Shown here: positions 33,401 through 48,400 of the stretch, one piece after another
Layout of the letters: each line of letters starts with the position of its first letter
How positions within the stretch are numbered: the stretch's first letter is position 1
Source of the DNA: Astropecten irregularis
Taxonomy: Eukaryota; Echinodermata; Asteroidea; Paxillosida; Astropectinidae
DNA length: 64,000 nucleotides
Reading direction: 5' to 3'
NCBI GenBank assembly: GCA_963971285.1
Contig: OZ020255.1
Location: 9,382,931-9,446,930, forward strand
Made by a program: the position numbers and the translations under genes
Notes under the pieces: generated by a model
Database searches by the model: none
Seen by the model: the letters and a program-made list of their open reading frames with translations, nothing else
Told to the model about the DNA's origin: nothing

Positions 33401-36400
33401 TACCACAGTCATGCTAGTAATGGTGTATCACCATGAATCGTGTTTTCCCTCCGTCTTATTAATTTCAATTTCTCATTTTGTTCTTCCTTTTCCCGTACAG
33501 CTGATTTATGCAAAGATGCCAAGACATGCGGTGGCTGCATTGTACTGGATCCATCCTGTGTGTGGTGCAAACAAGAGGTACATAAAGAGAGACAAATTTC
33601 AACATTGGCTTAAACAGGAGTAACAACCAAATTTCCAAGTGTTGTGTATCACTTGCAATTGTTCTTTGGCTGTTTTTCGCTGACCACGAATATCAAATCG
33701 AATTTTCATTGGTGGTTTATTTTATTCAACAAACCATTGTTGTGCTAAGCAGCTGTATGAAATTGGCCCCTGGCCTGGTCTGGCTTTTAAGTGGCTAAGC
33801 TCAGCCAATGTTGAAATTTAAGGAGAGAAACTGGCTGGGCCTAGCCATTTAAAAGCCAGGCCAGGCTAGGTCTGGGCTCTTAGGCTCTTCTATAATCCCT
33901 AGGCTTAAACTATCATCGTCAAGACCCTGTTTATGTCTTCGAACACTGCACTATTACCTGATTGACAGATTAAGTTTGCATTGATCTTGGACAGTATATT
34001 GAAGCCAGGGGTGATTGATTTTTAGCAAGTCTATTGTAGTGAAGTTCAGGGATCGATTTCACAAAGCCCTATGATCGCTCATAACTCGATTAACAAGATA
34101 ACCCATCGTATCCTACGTAGGACTGCGATGCATCATTAAGTCATACAATCGATATTAAATTACGATGAGTTTGGTGAAATTGACCTTAGGGCTGACAAGA
34201 GGAGGATTTTAGGCCCGAAGGTCCAGGCCTGGTCTGGCTTTTCAAGGGCTGTGCCCAGTATTACAGTCTCCCTCCCTAAGACTGTATTAAGGGACTGTAA
34301 AACCAAGCTTACGTGTACATACATGTATACCAGTACATGTATAATCTTGTTTTTCAGACATGTCTGTTTTGTAGCATTTGTGTCATTAACCCTGGTATCC
34401 ATTGGCAACGTGGACTCACAATTTTTCCCTTTTCTGTTGAAATCTCAGACAGTTCAGGAAATAAAAAAACAAACATTTCAGAGATTTATCATTTTTGACG
34501 GATTAGTCTACATTAACAAACACTTTATACCTTTAAAAATCTACACAGACGTGACTTAACAAATTTTGTTTCATTCAATACAGTTGCCATGGTAACTGCA
34601 TTCTTGTTTTTTACCCATTTTTCCTTTGTTCAGGATTATAAAGATGCCGAAGGTAAAACCTTTCCGCGATGTGATGTCATCGCCAATCTGGAGAAGAACG
34701 GCTGCACAGATTTTAGCAATCCAGCCAGCACGTCCATCTTAACACGGGTAAATATGTCGTAGGAAAGAAACGAAAGGATAGCCATTTTTTATTATTTTTT
34801 TTTTCTTCAAAATGTGGTATGCCAGATTTGCTGAGATTTTGATTTGAATAGAAATTGTTAATTTTGAATCATTTGACCGAGATCCAGAGATTCTTGTGTG
34901 TAACAAGCATACCAAAAGCACAAAAATCAAACACTTTCAATCTCAGGCTGTACTCCGTGATCATATATGGGTTGATGTGGCTGGCAGCCAAGGGCGCCCA
35001 TGAAAGCCTGCTACTCGATTACGTTGAAGTCGCATCCTTCGCAATTCAGCACCCCAGCTGCCAGTAAGGATGATTAGCCTCCCAAATTATTATTATTAAA
35101 TGAAATGATCCTTGGGATATAAAGTGTGCATTCGTTTAGCTCCCCCGGGTTGACACCAGTCAACCTCGTCCCCATTCTCTCACCTGTTTTGTGCAGTAAA
35201 GCACTACCATTCCCAGTAAGGGCTGAACCGCGTTAGCTAAACGAATGCACCCAGTGGTATGTGAGTGGTTTCATGGCTTCTGACTGCTAAATGAACAAAG
35301 ATAATTGACTATTAGGGACACCACCAACGTAGGGCTGGGTAGCTCAGTTGGTAAGAGCGCCGGTACGGCATTCCGGGGGTCGCAGGTTCGAATCCCACTC
35401 CAGTCATTTTTCTTTTGTTCACCTTTGTTGATTTCAAGCATTCTTATTCTCATAACCGTTGTCTAAAAATATTTTGTATAGCGCTTTGATCTTTTTGTAA
35501 AGGCACTTTAGAAATACATAACTGTTGTTGTTATTATTTTCCTTAACAATGGACAGACCCAACTTTGATACACCTGTCATTGTATCATTTCATTTTCAGG
35601 ACGAGCCTTTAAGCGATTCAGGGGCATCAGGAAGCTCGGCCGCTGTGCAGGTCAAGCCCCAGGCGGTCACTCTCAAACTCAGACCCGGTCAGTTCAACAA
35701 ATTACCCTCATATTCCATCGACTTTATACTGTACATCCTCTGTATACGATACTTTAAGTCTTCGTGTAGGGACCCAGGGGTCAACTTCACCAAACTCATC
35801 ATAACTTTACTATCAATCGTAAGACTTACATTTAATAAACTTCTGCAAACTGCTCATCAGCCAAAACAATGACCTGAAATTTATAACATGCGTGGAGTTA
35901 GGAGGGCCTGACGTGTTACGATCTTAGCAGGATCTTTGTCAAAGGCTAAAAGACATAAGGACAAGAACATGCAAGTAAAGATACACATAAATAGATGAGA
36001 AGATCGGGACAAAAGAGGTTATTGGGAAGGTACATGTATGACTTGTGATACAATTGCAGCACTATGTAGGATAGGCCCCCTATGATGGGTTATCCTTCAT
36101 ATAAAATTGAGTTACGATCGATTGTAGGGCTTCGTGGAATCGACCCCAGTCCAGCTCAAAGATTATATAGCGCTACGCGCAAGATGGAGAACTCTCCCTG
36201 AAACGTGTAATCGCCGGGGCGCGCGCTCCACGTACGAAGATGATATGTGTGCGATACTTGCAAAAGAAGGTCCAGAAAACCACCAAAACCGCCGTTTTCA
36301 TATTCAGCTGCTTCACATCAATGTCAAATATTTTTATTTACAATAAATAATAGGTTTTAATCAAATCCGGGCCAATATTTTGCCTAATGCTCCACTTTTC

Positions 36401-39400
36401 TTTCATAAATCTCCCAGCCCCCATATGTCCCGTGTACAAACTACTCGCTATTTCCACACCAACATGGCGGATCGTGTATAATTTGTATGGAGAATGGCGA
36501 CCTCCATACCGATTACCACACGCCCTATGGGCAGTTATCCATCTTGCGCGTAGCGCTATATAATCTTTAGTCCAGCTTAGGCACTAGTAAAGGACTATCC
36601 ATGCCCCACGAGGCAACGTTTGCAGGCAACTATGAGGCAACCAACTACACTGCATGCAAGAGGAAAATCTTCTTCAAAAGTCATTTCTCTAGTACCTTCT
36701 TGGTATAGTTTCACACCATTCCCAAGACAATTATATTGAACACAATTCCAAGGTGAATGCCATTTCTTCTTGGCGATTGCCAGAGGCCAATTTCATGGAG
36801 CTGCTAAGCACAAAATGTTGCTTAGCACAAAAATGTCTTGCCCAATAAAACAAACCACCAATAAAAATTCCATTTGATATTCATGGTCAGCGAACAACAG
36901 CCAAAGAACAATCACAAGTGATACACAAAACATGAAAATTTGGTTGTTATTCCTGATTTTATGAAGACAGAAATTTCATGTTTAGCAAATTGTTAATTGG
37001 CCCCTGGAATTGATTGCCTACACTTCATGTATAAAAATTGCCTCTTGTGCCATAGGCTATAATGTGCAATTAACATTTCCTTGTGTAGCGAAACCTACAA
37101 TGTAGGATTAGTTTTCCACTTTCAGTTTTGCCTTATATCATCATCGGTTGATTTATTTGTAGGTCAACCGACCGACATAACCATGTCGGTGCGTCAGGCT
37201 GAGGACTATCCTGTTGATCTCTACTACGTCATGGATCTGTCTAAATCCATGGAAGATGATCTGAATAATCTTAAGGAGCTCGGGAGCCAACTCGGTAAGC
37301 GGCAAAAATTCCTTTCAAGTTTGGGATAAAATTTCTTTCATAAGGCAAGCTTTGCAGTTTTTTTTTCACCACATCCTCTATCTGTTCGTTTTCTTCTCAT
37401 CTCATCGTTTATTTTTATTTTTTACTTTACTTTCTATTGCATTTTACACTTTTGGAGTTATTCTATCTAATGTGTTTTAAGTATTTTACTGTAAATAAGT
37501 AGTTTATTATTAATCATATTGTTTTGTCCTTTATTTGTCCTGCAAAAATCAATAAATGAAATAAATTAAATGAAATTAAGCTCCAATTTTTCCTGCTAAG
37601 TTCCATAATGTTCACAGCGACCAATAGTACTTGGTAAATAGTACTTACTGTTCATAATTTGATAGTTCATGAAATAAAAACAAACCTGTGACATTTCAGC
37701 TCAATTGATCATTGGAAACAGTAGAAAACAGCAAAAAACCTTAATTGTCTTGCGAAATTATAAAGGTAATTGTAATTGTGAGGTTTTGATCTTGAAATGC
37801 AAAACTGTTTTCTACATTTTGTTTCATTCATTTCTGGAAAAATACAGCATTTCAGGCAGAAACGTTTTAATGGTATATGTTTGTACCAGGGCCAGGGGCC
37901 GATTTCACTAATGCTTTGTGATCATCGCTAAAGCCCAAATCCATCGCTAAACGGAAAATTGCTACACTAAAGTAGCGATCAATTTTCCATTTAGAGATGA
38001 ATTTGGGCTTTAGCAATGATCGCAAAGTGTTCGTGAAATCGGCCCCAGGTCTATCTTTATACGCTGTAAGATATAGATAACTCTGTGAACATTTCTGTTT
38101 TGGTTTCCTACCGAAGTATGATACTACCTTTAATCATTAGGCTATAGACACAGACACAACACACAGGGCACTCCAGCACTGTGTTGTTGTTTTGTCGTGA
38201 CCCGATGCATTTTTTTTTTACCATTGTTGTTTTTGGCCGTCCTTTTATCGGCACAGCACGAAGGATGCAAGAAATCACGACCAACTTCCGCCTCGGTTTC
38301 GGATCCTTCGTGGACAAAACTGTCATGCCATACGTCAGCACCGTACCAGCAAAGTAAGTTCCTTATTTATTTACCCTCACCCGTGGGTGGCTCTGGTTCA
38401 CATCCAACATTGTATGAAAAGGGAACTTCTTTAACAAAAGTGATATCAACGATAATATTTTCATCCTAAACAATCTGCTTTTTATTCCAAACTATATGCG
38501 TCCGTATTTTACCCTAACCCACCTCCATACAACGGTTTACCACAATACTCCACAGTGTGGTTTGTGTTGGTAATGCATGGTTTATGATCCAGTTCTCCCT
38601 GTGGAGACTGATAATGTGTGATAAGCAGCTCTTGTCTTGTGTGGTAGGTGCAGAGGGTTAGGGTTAAGTCCTCTTGTGGAGACTGTGGTAATGTGTGGTA
38701 AGCAGCTCTTGTCTTGTGTGGTAGGTGCAGAGGGTTAGGGTTAAGCATTCATTACATAACTACAAGTTAAAGGGGTCAAACCCTTTACAAGCTTTGGCTT
38801 CTTGTCTGACCTCCTTTAATTTCAAGTTCCATCAACATTTTTTTGTACAGTATCCAACTTCCTAATAGGACAGAAAGAATCCAGAACTTTTGTATTCATC
38901 TACTCAGGTCAGCTTCATAAAGCTGCCGAGCCAAAACCAACAAAAAGGCATGGCCCTTGCCAGGCCTTTCAGTGGCTGGCACCGACCAGTATTCAAGTTT
39001 CTCTCCCTATTAAAGTATACTTTGCTAGCTACTCAACTCCATTTATGTGGGCATGTGGCATCAGGCCACTGCTGTTGAGCTCCGGCTGTCAGTTTGTTTT
39101 AGAGTCTACACTCACAGTTCTTGTCAGGACCACACTTCTTCCCAAAAGAGTAGCAGTCGCTGGATAGTGGCTGCCATAGGTGCTTGAGAGTGTAGACTCC
39201 TTTCCTAACCACACTGCTTCCCAGAAGAGTACATGGTGCATCCTTAAAGCCTTGCATCTCTTGGTCTGTACTAGGCCATGTCCCAATTCTCTGGCTGCGA
39301 CCGCAAATAACACACAAGTCTATGGAAACGGCTGCAGTCACTGGCTAGTGGCTGCCACAGGTGTGTGAGAGTGTAGACTCCTTTCCTAACCACACCTCTT

Positions 39401-42400
39401 CCCAAAAGAGTACATGGTGCATCCGCAAGCCTTCTATCTCATGTCACTTCTGCCGTGCAAAGCTTCAAAACCTACTCTGTCAGTTTTTGTTACCCAGTTT
39501 TATACGCGTTCATCATTTCAGGTTGAAAAATCCTTGCACTGGCTGCGAGGCGCCGTACGGCTTCAGGAACGTCCTGCCCCTAGACACAGACACGACTAGG
39601 TTCACTGTAAGTATGCTGTACCTCACAAGAAACAATACCACCTTGTCCCTATCCCATAGCGAGCCTGGCAGGAAGCCACTCTTGCCTTATTACCATGTAT
39701 TTTTTTTTCTTACATGCCACGATTTCGGGGTTTTTTTACGAAATGAAGACTATTTCAAGAGCTTTAAAACGATGTGAAGTTTATCTCTGTAGGTGCTTTA
39801 CTTCTGGGGCCAATTTCATAGAGCAGCTTAAGCACAAAAATTGCTTAAGCATGAAAAGTCTTCCTTGATCAAGCAAGATTACCAACCAAATGTTCATGTG
39901 ATGTTTACTGCTTTTGACTTGTATTCTGGTCATTGTTTGCCGAGCATAACATTCACGAGGAGTTTTGGCTGGCATACTGATTTTATTTGCCAAGGTTTTT
40001 TTATGCTTAAGCAAATTTTGGTGCTTAAGCAGCTCTATGAAATTGGGCCCTGGAGTTATGGATGTTTCAATGTGGCAGGTCTTGCAAGTTAATAGTGGAC
40101 AGTTCATAATGATGAGGACTTTGACTACAAGTTTGATTTTTTAGATTTTGCGATGTGACAAAGCTTGAAATGTATCTGTATACCTCTAGATATTTGTGAC
40201 TGATACATATTGATGTCATTTTGCAGTATGATGACAATTTTTTCACTCTCTTTTTTCCTCGCTAAAATCGTTTTGACAGGAAATTGTTCGTAATCAGAGT
40301 GCGTCTGGCAACCTTGATGCACCAGAAGGTGGCCTGGATGCCCTGATGCAGGTTACCGTCTGCACGGTAAGTAATCACAGCCTGTGTTTGTTGCGTTTTG
40401 GTTGGTACCCGGTAACCTCAGTTTATAACATGACTGCTTTTATAGCTTCCTAGAATGTGAAATTACACACAGAGTGAAACAGCTAGAATTGATAGTGTAC
40501 CTTGGTTTGGCGTGATATCAGTTGCCCTTTCCATTTTCAGTTGTCCCTAAGAATTTCACTGTAGGTCTAGAGTGTTACGGTGAAGAACTTTAATGCAGGT
40601 CCTAATATTAAAGTATTAATTTGTCCGCACTGGACTTTTATGGGCAAAGTAACCGAGATGCTGGGTACTTCACCCATTTTAAGTCCAGTGCGGACGTCTC
40701 AGGAACTCTACCTCTCAGTTACTTTTCCCGACCCGTGCGGGCATTTCTACCGGCAAACTTCTGCCCAGGAAAGTACTTCAGACAACTAAGTGCTTAGATG
40801 CTTAACTTCTGAGTACTTTGGTGTAACTTTCAGGTAATTCATACATTCTAGTGAAATAGAACTGGAACATTAACTTGAAATATTTGAATCAGTGACTGTG
40901 ACATAAACCGTGGAATGATTGTTTGTTTTTTTTGTTTTTTTTTGTCTTTAGAATGAAATCGGATGGAGACAGCAGGCTCGTCATCTTGTTATCTTCACGA
41001 CTGATGCACCCTTCCACTACGCAGGAGACGGCAAGGTTTGTGTCTGTTTAATGGTTGTAGAGGGGAGGGGAAGGTTGGGCTAAGGAATGGAGCTTCTGTG
41101 GCCAATTTCACGTCCCTGCTGAGCACAAAAATTGGCTAAGCATGACATTTCTGTCTTTATGAAAACCGGATTAACAATCAAATTTCCGGGTGTTGTGTGT
41201 ATCACTTGCAATTGTTCTTTGGCTGTTGTTGCTGACCATGAACATCAAAATGGAATTTGTAATGGTGGTTTATTTTATTGGGCAAGAAATTGTTGTGCTA
41301 TTAAGCAATTGTTTGTGCTTAATAGTAGCTCCATGAAATTGGCCACTGGTGGGACTAGTTCATGAGAACAAAGCCATGTCTCCACAAGGATACAAATTCC
41401 GGTTTGTTTGTGTATTAATCAGTAAATTTGTCCATTTATGTGTGAGGTTTTGAATCGTCCAATCAGAGTTCTGAGTTTACAACTGACGCGGCTTGTTCTC
41501 TCACATTCAGCAACAATTTGAACATTTTAAAACAATGTGGCATATTTTGTCTTCCTTTGCAATACAGCTGGGCGGTATTGTGACTCCGAATGACGGAGTG
41601 TGCTACCTGAATCCTACCGAGTACACAAAGTCCAAAGACTTGGTAAGTGCATTGCCATTGAAGTGCTTTAAATATAGACCCTTTCACAGTTAGACAGGAA
41701 GTGTGCAGTGAAGGTATATGAGAAATGCATTGTGGGACAGTTTGTACTAAAATTCTGTATGCGAAATTCCACAAAATGGTCTGTTGAGTGTAGTTTGTGT
41801 TGTGTGTAGCTTTTTTCAGTACCCAAATGTTGTAATGTCTACTCAAATTATGCCGTGATTAGAAAGTTCTGAAGTGTGGCATGTTCTCAAGTGTAGTGTA
41901 ACTCGAGTAGCTTTTTTTATCCTTGAGTGTAGGTAAAAATACTCAAATGTTGCTACCAGCAACACAGCATCGCGTGACATCAATCACCTTTGTCTTTTAT
42001 ACTTAAATGTAGTTCTTACACAGCTGCGCTGTCCATTTTATGAGAATTTTTCTTTCTGCTTTTGGTTTGTTGTTTTGTTTAATGAACTAGACTAATCCTG
42101 TAAAAATAGGTTGATTTTACACTTATCGCTGTATGTTTTCTTCCGTTGCTATGGTGATGCAGGACTACCCTTCCATTGGTCAGTTGAATGCTAAGATGCA
42201 ACAGAAGAGCATTATTCCCATCTTTGCCGTGACGGAGAGCGAATATGGCATTTACTCCGTGAGTATCTCGGATTTATGAATGAAATACAGTCTATCGGCT
42301 AGGGTAGGGTAGTGCGTCTGATTGTAGTGCTCCTTGATCACTCCCAGTTTCCAAGTCCCATAGCCACTTTGGTGCAACTAGCAGAAACCAGACCTATGAT

Positions 42401-45400
42401 TAGTCCCATGGCTACTTCAGTGAGTGTGGCAAAAGCCAGACATATGACCAGTCCCATGGCTACTTCAGTGAGTTGGGAACCAGACTGGTGACCAGTCCCA
42501 CGGTCAACCAACCGATACATTGAAAATGATATACAAAGTTTCTTTTTAAAAACTGTGCATTTGCTGAAAATGACTTATTACTTAAAGGGATTGCATACGT
42601 TTGGTAATTTAAGCCTACTGTTTGTTTCAAACCAATATAATTGAATATATATACCATAAAACTAACCTGTGAAAGTTTCAATTCAAAAGGTGGTAGCGTT
42701 TTTGAGATTTTGGCGACAAACTAGAGCGGTTGTTTCACGCCAGAGAACAGAAAGTCAACAGCTGAGAAGCGTTATGGCCATAACGCTTCTCAGATTCATA
42801 ATTTTTGGAGATAAAAAGTGACATATTTTTCCATAACCGCGGTACTTCGAATTGAACGTTTCTCAATATGCATTATACTATCCAAAGCAGCTGTACTTCT
42901 CACCAAGTAAGTTTTTATTGCCATAAATTTTCAGAGTCATTACCAAACGTATGCAATGCCTTTAACATGAACACTTAAAATTTGCGACCTGATTTCCATG
43001 TTTTTTGAGGGGTTTTTGTTCCATTTTTCCTATTCCTCTTCTCAGAATTTGACCCAGTATATCGAGGCAGCCACCGCGGGTATCCTTGCTGCCGACTCAA
43101 GCAACATCGTGGATCTGGTAGCGCAGAATTACGCAGTAAGTTTTTTTGAATTGAATTGATTGATTTCGGTTTATTTGTTAAAACATTAAAATGGACACAA
43201 GGCAACAGCCCAGAGACTGAAATCACCAAGTTTACAATTAATAAAAAATTAATAAATAATAACATGAAAATTACAATTACATGCAGCGGGTATATATACA
43301 GATTTATAGTAAGAAAACGGTGAATTGTAATAATAGACAAACATTATTTCAGAACATCACACAATATCAAGTTGATAAAATTCAATAAAATACTGACAAG
43401 CACAGTAGTCCCCACATTAAAAGCAAATATTCCAGAGGATGAATAAGTTCAGAATTGTCTGTCAAACAACCAGTTTTCAGTTCAGTATCATAGAAGCTCA
43501 TGATTCTCGTCGGACTTATTGTCAATCCATGGGTATCCAGTGTTGGGCCAATGAGGAGCTGCTATTAGCACAAACAATTGCTTAGCACAAAAGTGTCTTG
43601 CCCAATAAAACAAATCACCATTAAAAAATTCCATTTGATATTCATGGTCAGTGCAGCAGCCAAAGAACAATCACGAGTGATACACAACACATGGAAATTT
43701 GGTTGTTAATTCTGTTTTTATTATTAAAGACAGAAATTTCATGGTTAGCAAATTTTTGTGCTAAGCAGGGTCGTGAAATTTAATTTGATTTAAGTACAAC
43801 AGCTAACTGTATAATAGGAATTCATGTTTTTCTCCTTGATGGAGAAAGGCAGTTAGTGACTCAAGGTCCTTATAACACTAATAGAATCCTCTGGCTAGAT
43901 TCGCACCCACAACCCGCAGAAACCATCACAGAGGTCTTTGGACTTGACAAAGCTACTGTCGATTTCTGTGAAGCCCTACGGTTGATAGTAATTCAAGTTG
44001 CGAAGGATAACCCATCGTGTCCTACATAGGGCTGCAATGCATCATACCTTCTATGATTGATACTAAGTTACGATGAGTTTGGTGCAATCGACCCCTGGGG
44101 CCGATTTCACTAACGCTTTACGATCATCACTAAAGCCACAATCCATCGCTAAACAGAAAATTGCTACACAAAGTTATAGCGATCGTTTAATAGAGATGGA
44201 TTTGGGCTTTAGCGATGATCGCAAAGCATTAGTAAAATTGGCCCCTGACCTCATAGTGATGGCATCTTAAAACCCTTCATTTCTCATTTCAGGCAATCAC
44301 GTCCAAGGTTGAGGTTGTGGACAACGCACCGCAGAACATCACCGTGGGGTACGTTGCCCACTGCCTGAGGGGGTTGGTCACCCCGGGCTCCAAGGAATGC
44401 ACTGGGCTGAAACTGGGCGATACCGTCAACTTCACACTGTCCGTCACGGCCACGACATGCCCGGAGCAACGCACACAGACGTAAGGATGCATTATTTGGA
44501 TGGGCTGAGCAGCTTTTGTTAAATGTGCACAGATCCTATTATTATTTCCTATCATTTCTTGAATCCATTCTAAAATTGCGGGTATCAAATAAGAAACCTT
44601 TGGCGGCGGTTCAGAAGTAGATTCTCTTTTTTGAAAAAGAAAATGGCGCTTCAGCTTCAAAGATAAACCACAACCTATATTTTCAGCCCATGGCTGACAG
44701 AGACGAAGCCGGAGCCTGAGCCGGAGCCGGAGCCTAGCTTTGAGAAAGACCCCTGAAGTGTCTTTATTTTTATAATTGTTCTCACAGGTTCACCGTGAGA
44801 CCCATCGGTTTTAACGAGGAGCTTACAGTCACGGTCGAGGTGATCTGCGAATGCGAATGCGAGGCAGGAAAGGTATGTTCACATTTCCCAAAACTTTGAC
44901 AAAATATGATCATGTTTTGCCTGTCTTATTTTCTGCTTACTTTGTGTTTGTGCTGTGAAGTCTATAGTCGGTTGGCCACAAAAAAAGGAGTTCATCTTGT
45001 GACCGAATTATCTCGCTTTTTTATTTTCACGCTGCTGTCGTCATTAGGTGATGAACAGCGACAAGTGCAGCAACGGCAACGGCACTTTGGAGTGCGGCAC
45101 CTGCAAGTGCAACCCCAACCGCTACGGCCAGGAGTGCGAGTGCAGCAGCAGCGATGCTGACCTCGGCGATAACGACTCGTCGTGCAGAGCGTAAGTTGAC
45201 ACACGACCTTCGTTAATCGGTTTTAGTGTCTGGCATCCATAACTAGCCTTGCCCCAAAAATAAAACTGAAGCCCTTTAGATTTAGATTTGGCTCAGCCTC
45301 ACAACCAACATCAGGCCTCAAATTTAACGGTGGCCACGATGGCCACTGGCTGCCGTTGCCCACTGCACTGGCCGTAGTGCCCTCAAAATCAGATATTTCT

Positions 45401-48400
45401 TACGGCCACCACTGGCCGACGTGCCCTTCTTTAATAAGTCCATATGCCCTGGGCTGCAAGTGCAGACAATTCTCACTGAGTCCGTGCGAAAACATCTGAC
45501 AAAACATCAACAAACGATCACAGGAATAGTGAACTTGTGTAGTGTTGAATACATAGAGAATTGAGAACGTGGTGCCCTGAGTTTATAGTGTTATTTTAAA
45601 GGTAGTATCATACTTTGGTAAGAAACCAAAACAGAAATGTTCACAGATTTACTTATAACTTACATGGTATGAAGATGGTGCTGGTAGAAACATACCGTTC
45701 AAATATTTCCACCTGAAATGGTGTATTTATCCAGAAATTTAGTAAAACAATTACCGAAAATCTTTTTGATCTTTTAAAAGATCAAAAATAAAAGAGAAAA
45801 TACTTACGAAATACTGTGGCTGTTTTTCACTGTTTTCTCAAAAAGTGGGCAACGTATGGGACTGAAATTTTCACAGATGACTGTTACTGTATCTGTCTTG
45901 GTATTTTTTGCCCATGAATCTTTATTTCTTTGATAAAAGCCAAAGTATGATACTACCTTTAAACCGCATTGGGGAGTTACAGGTAGGGTACGCGTTGTAA
46001 GCTGAGCGGATAGTATGATGCCCTTCACTGGTTACATGCAAATGCCTCGGCAAGCCCTGTTTTCTGTTAATTTTATTGATTGTGTTCTTTGGTCGTTGTT
46101 TTTTTTTTTTTGGACAGGGGTAACTCTTCCATCGTGTGCTCGGGCCGTGGATCTTGCGTCTGTGGTCAGTGCGTCTGTTTTCAGAGACCGGTAAGAAACC
46201 TGAATTTTTCAGAACAAATTTTGAATGGAAATTCATATGATCTTCAGATGCAATAAATATTGGATGTTTTAAAGCTCGGACAGAAATAAACACAAGTTTT
46301 TGTTAAATAGTACAGGTGTGTGAAAATTCAGATTTTTGTCTGATTTCAGATTTTTTTGTTTAGATTTTAACTCAAAATTTCAGGTTTTTGTGTACACCTG
46401 CTCTGTACAAAAGTATAGTGACAGTATTTAAAGGAACTTATAGAAATAATGTCAGCGTTTTGCTTGGTGTTTTTAAATTGTGTGTGTGTGTGTTGCCACT
46501 CACATCCCTGCTCTTAAAGATGGAGAATAATGATTTGTAAAAAAATTAAACAAATATAAATCCTCGTTTATAGGACATATAAGAACTTTCTTAAAATATA
46601 CCATGGGGCTGTTCTTTTTTTATTATCCAGTAATATTTGAAATAAAATTTGATAATAATTGTAAATTCTTGGGACTATTTACCCAAACTGGCCGTGGGTG
46701 GCGCTATTTAGATTTAGGTCAATGTGTGACCTAGTTGAGGGGATACGGTCCAAGAACGAACCCCCTCGGTGCGCGGGAGTTGTATGGGATTTCCAATGAG
46801 TTTTGTGTACATGCGGTTTCTGTATGCTAAAACTGTCTGAATCACTGCCCGAATGATCATTACTATCCGATAATACATTGATTCTTCATCGATGCTGTAT
46901 TCCTCCCAAGGACGGTAGCTATAATGCAACATTTTCAATCATTTTACTTTCGCAATGATCGTAGTGCATGTATTGCGTGTGGGTATATAATATGCAACAC
47001 TCTGTGTATAAATATTCATAAGGAAAGCGAATCCCCTCTTCTACGTCATCAACTTGAGGAAAACACGAATATTCATGATATGTAAATGACCAAACAACTT
47101 GGAAATTCGAAAGAAAATGGCTTATTCTTGGCGAATGTGGAACGGATAAGTGGTTTAAAATTCACATCAAGAAACTTCAAAAGTGAGGGTTAATACTATG
47201 TTTACCTTAATTGGAGTTAGGTGAACACAATTTTAGGTGAACATCTTATTTTTCGAAATCGTTGGAGCCCTGCTCTTAAGAAAATTCACGAAAATCCTAA
47301 AAAGTTGGAAGAGGAACTAGTGTAAAGCCGCCTTCCATGATGCAGAACAAAAATCTGGTGGAACGGTTCTAAAACACTTCTTTCTTTTTCCAAGTTTGAT
47401 TTTGTTTTTTGTATTTCACACTGGCAAAACAAAGATAATTATTTGTAAATACAAAAAAACTTTCTGTAAAATAATTTGCTAGATTCTATGCTTTATTGCA
47501 AATCATGTTGTGGCAATTGTGTTGTTTAAAGACGAACATGCCAACAACATTCCATGTACGGGCCTAAGTCGCATATACGTAAGGCCGACTTAAAGGTAGT
47601 ATCATACTTTGGTAACAAACCAAAACAGAAATGTTCACAGATTTACGTATAACTTTCAGGGTATGAAGATGGTGGTGGTAGAAACCTACCGTAATAATTT
47701 TTCCGCCTGAAATGGTGTATTTATCCAGAAATTAGTAAAACAACGACCGAAAATCTTTTTAATCTTTTAAAAGATCAAAAATAAAAGAGAAAAGACTTAA
47801 GAAATACTGTGGCCGTTTTTCACGATTTTCTCAAAAAGTGGGCACCGTATGGGACTGAAATTGTCACAGATGACTGTTACTGTATCTTCCTTGATATTTT
47901 TGCCCATGAATCTGTACTTCTTTGACAAAAACCAAAGTATGATACTACCTTTAACAGTGACCATAGTGGGAAATGGAATTTACTTTTTTCATGGACGGCT
48001 GACATTGAAGTAAAAGTACAATTCTTTAGGAAACATGATTCTTTAGGAAGTGGGAGTCCTGTTACGAAGTCCGGGTTCGGGATGGTGGTGTTATTGTTTT
48101 TTTTCTAGGTACTGATAGTGCAAGGTAACGGTTTTTGCCACCATTTGTTGTTTCCTGTTTCCATCATTCAAAAGTGAAACACAGAAACCTTATGCTTTAT
48201 AATGGTAATATCATACTTTGGTTTTTGTCAAAGAAATAAAGATTCATGGGCAAAAATATCAAGGAAGATATAGTAACAGTCCTCTGTGAAAATTTCAGTC
48301 CCATACGGTGCCCACTTTTTGAGAAAACTGTGAAAAACGGCCACAGTATTTCTTAAGTCTTTTCTCTGTTATTTTTTATCTTTAAAAGACAAAAATAATG

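Noticed and set aside
35335-35402. Functional tRNA gene
   Set aside because: A and B boxes are present, but the anticodon arm does not fold to a normal seven-base loop, and non-tRNA flanks are shared with two other copies, so it is a SINE.
38640-38745. Telomere-like TTAGGG repeats
   Set aside because: Only one GGGTTAGGGTTA word per 75-bp duplicated unit, inside an intron; not an array.
46714-46938. 74-codon minus-strand frame in integrin beta intron 16
   Set aside because: No similarity I recognise and no splice or promoter context; left unlabelled.
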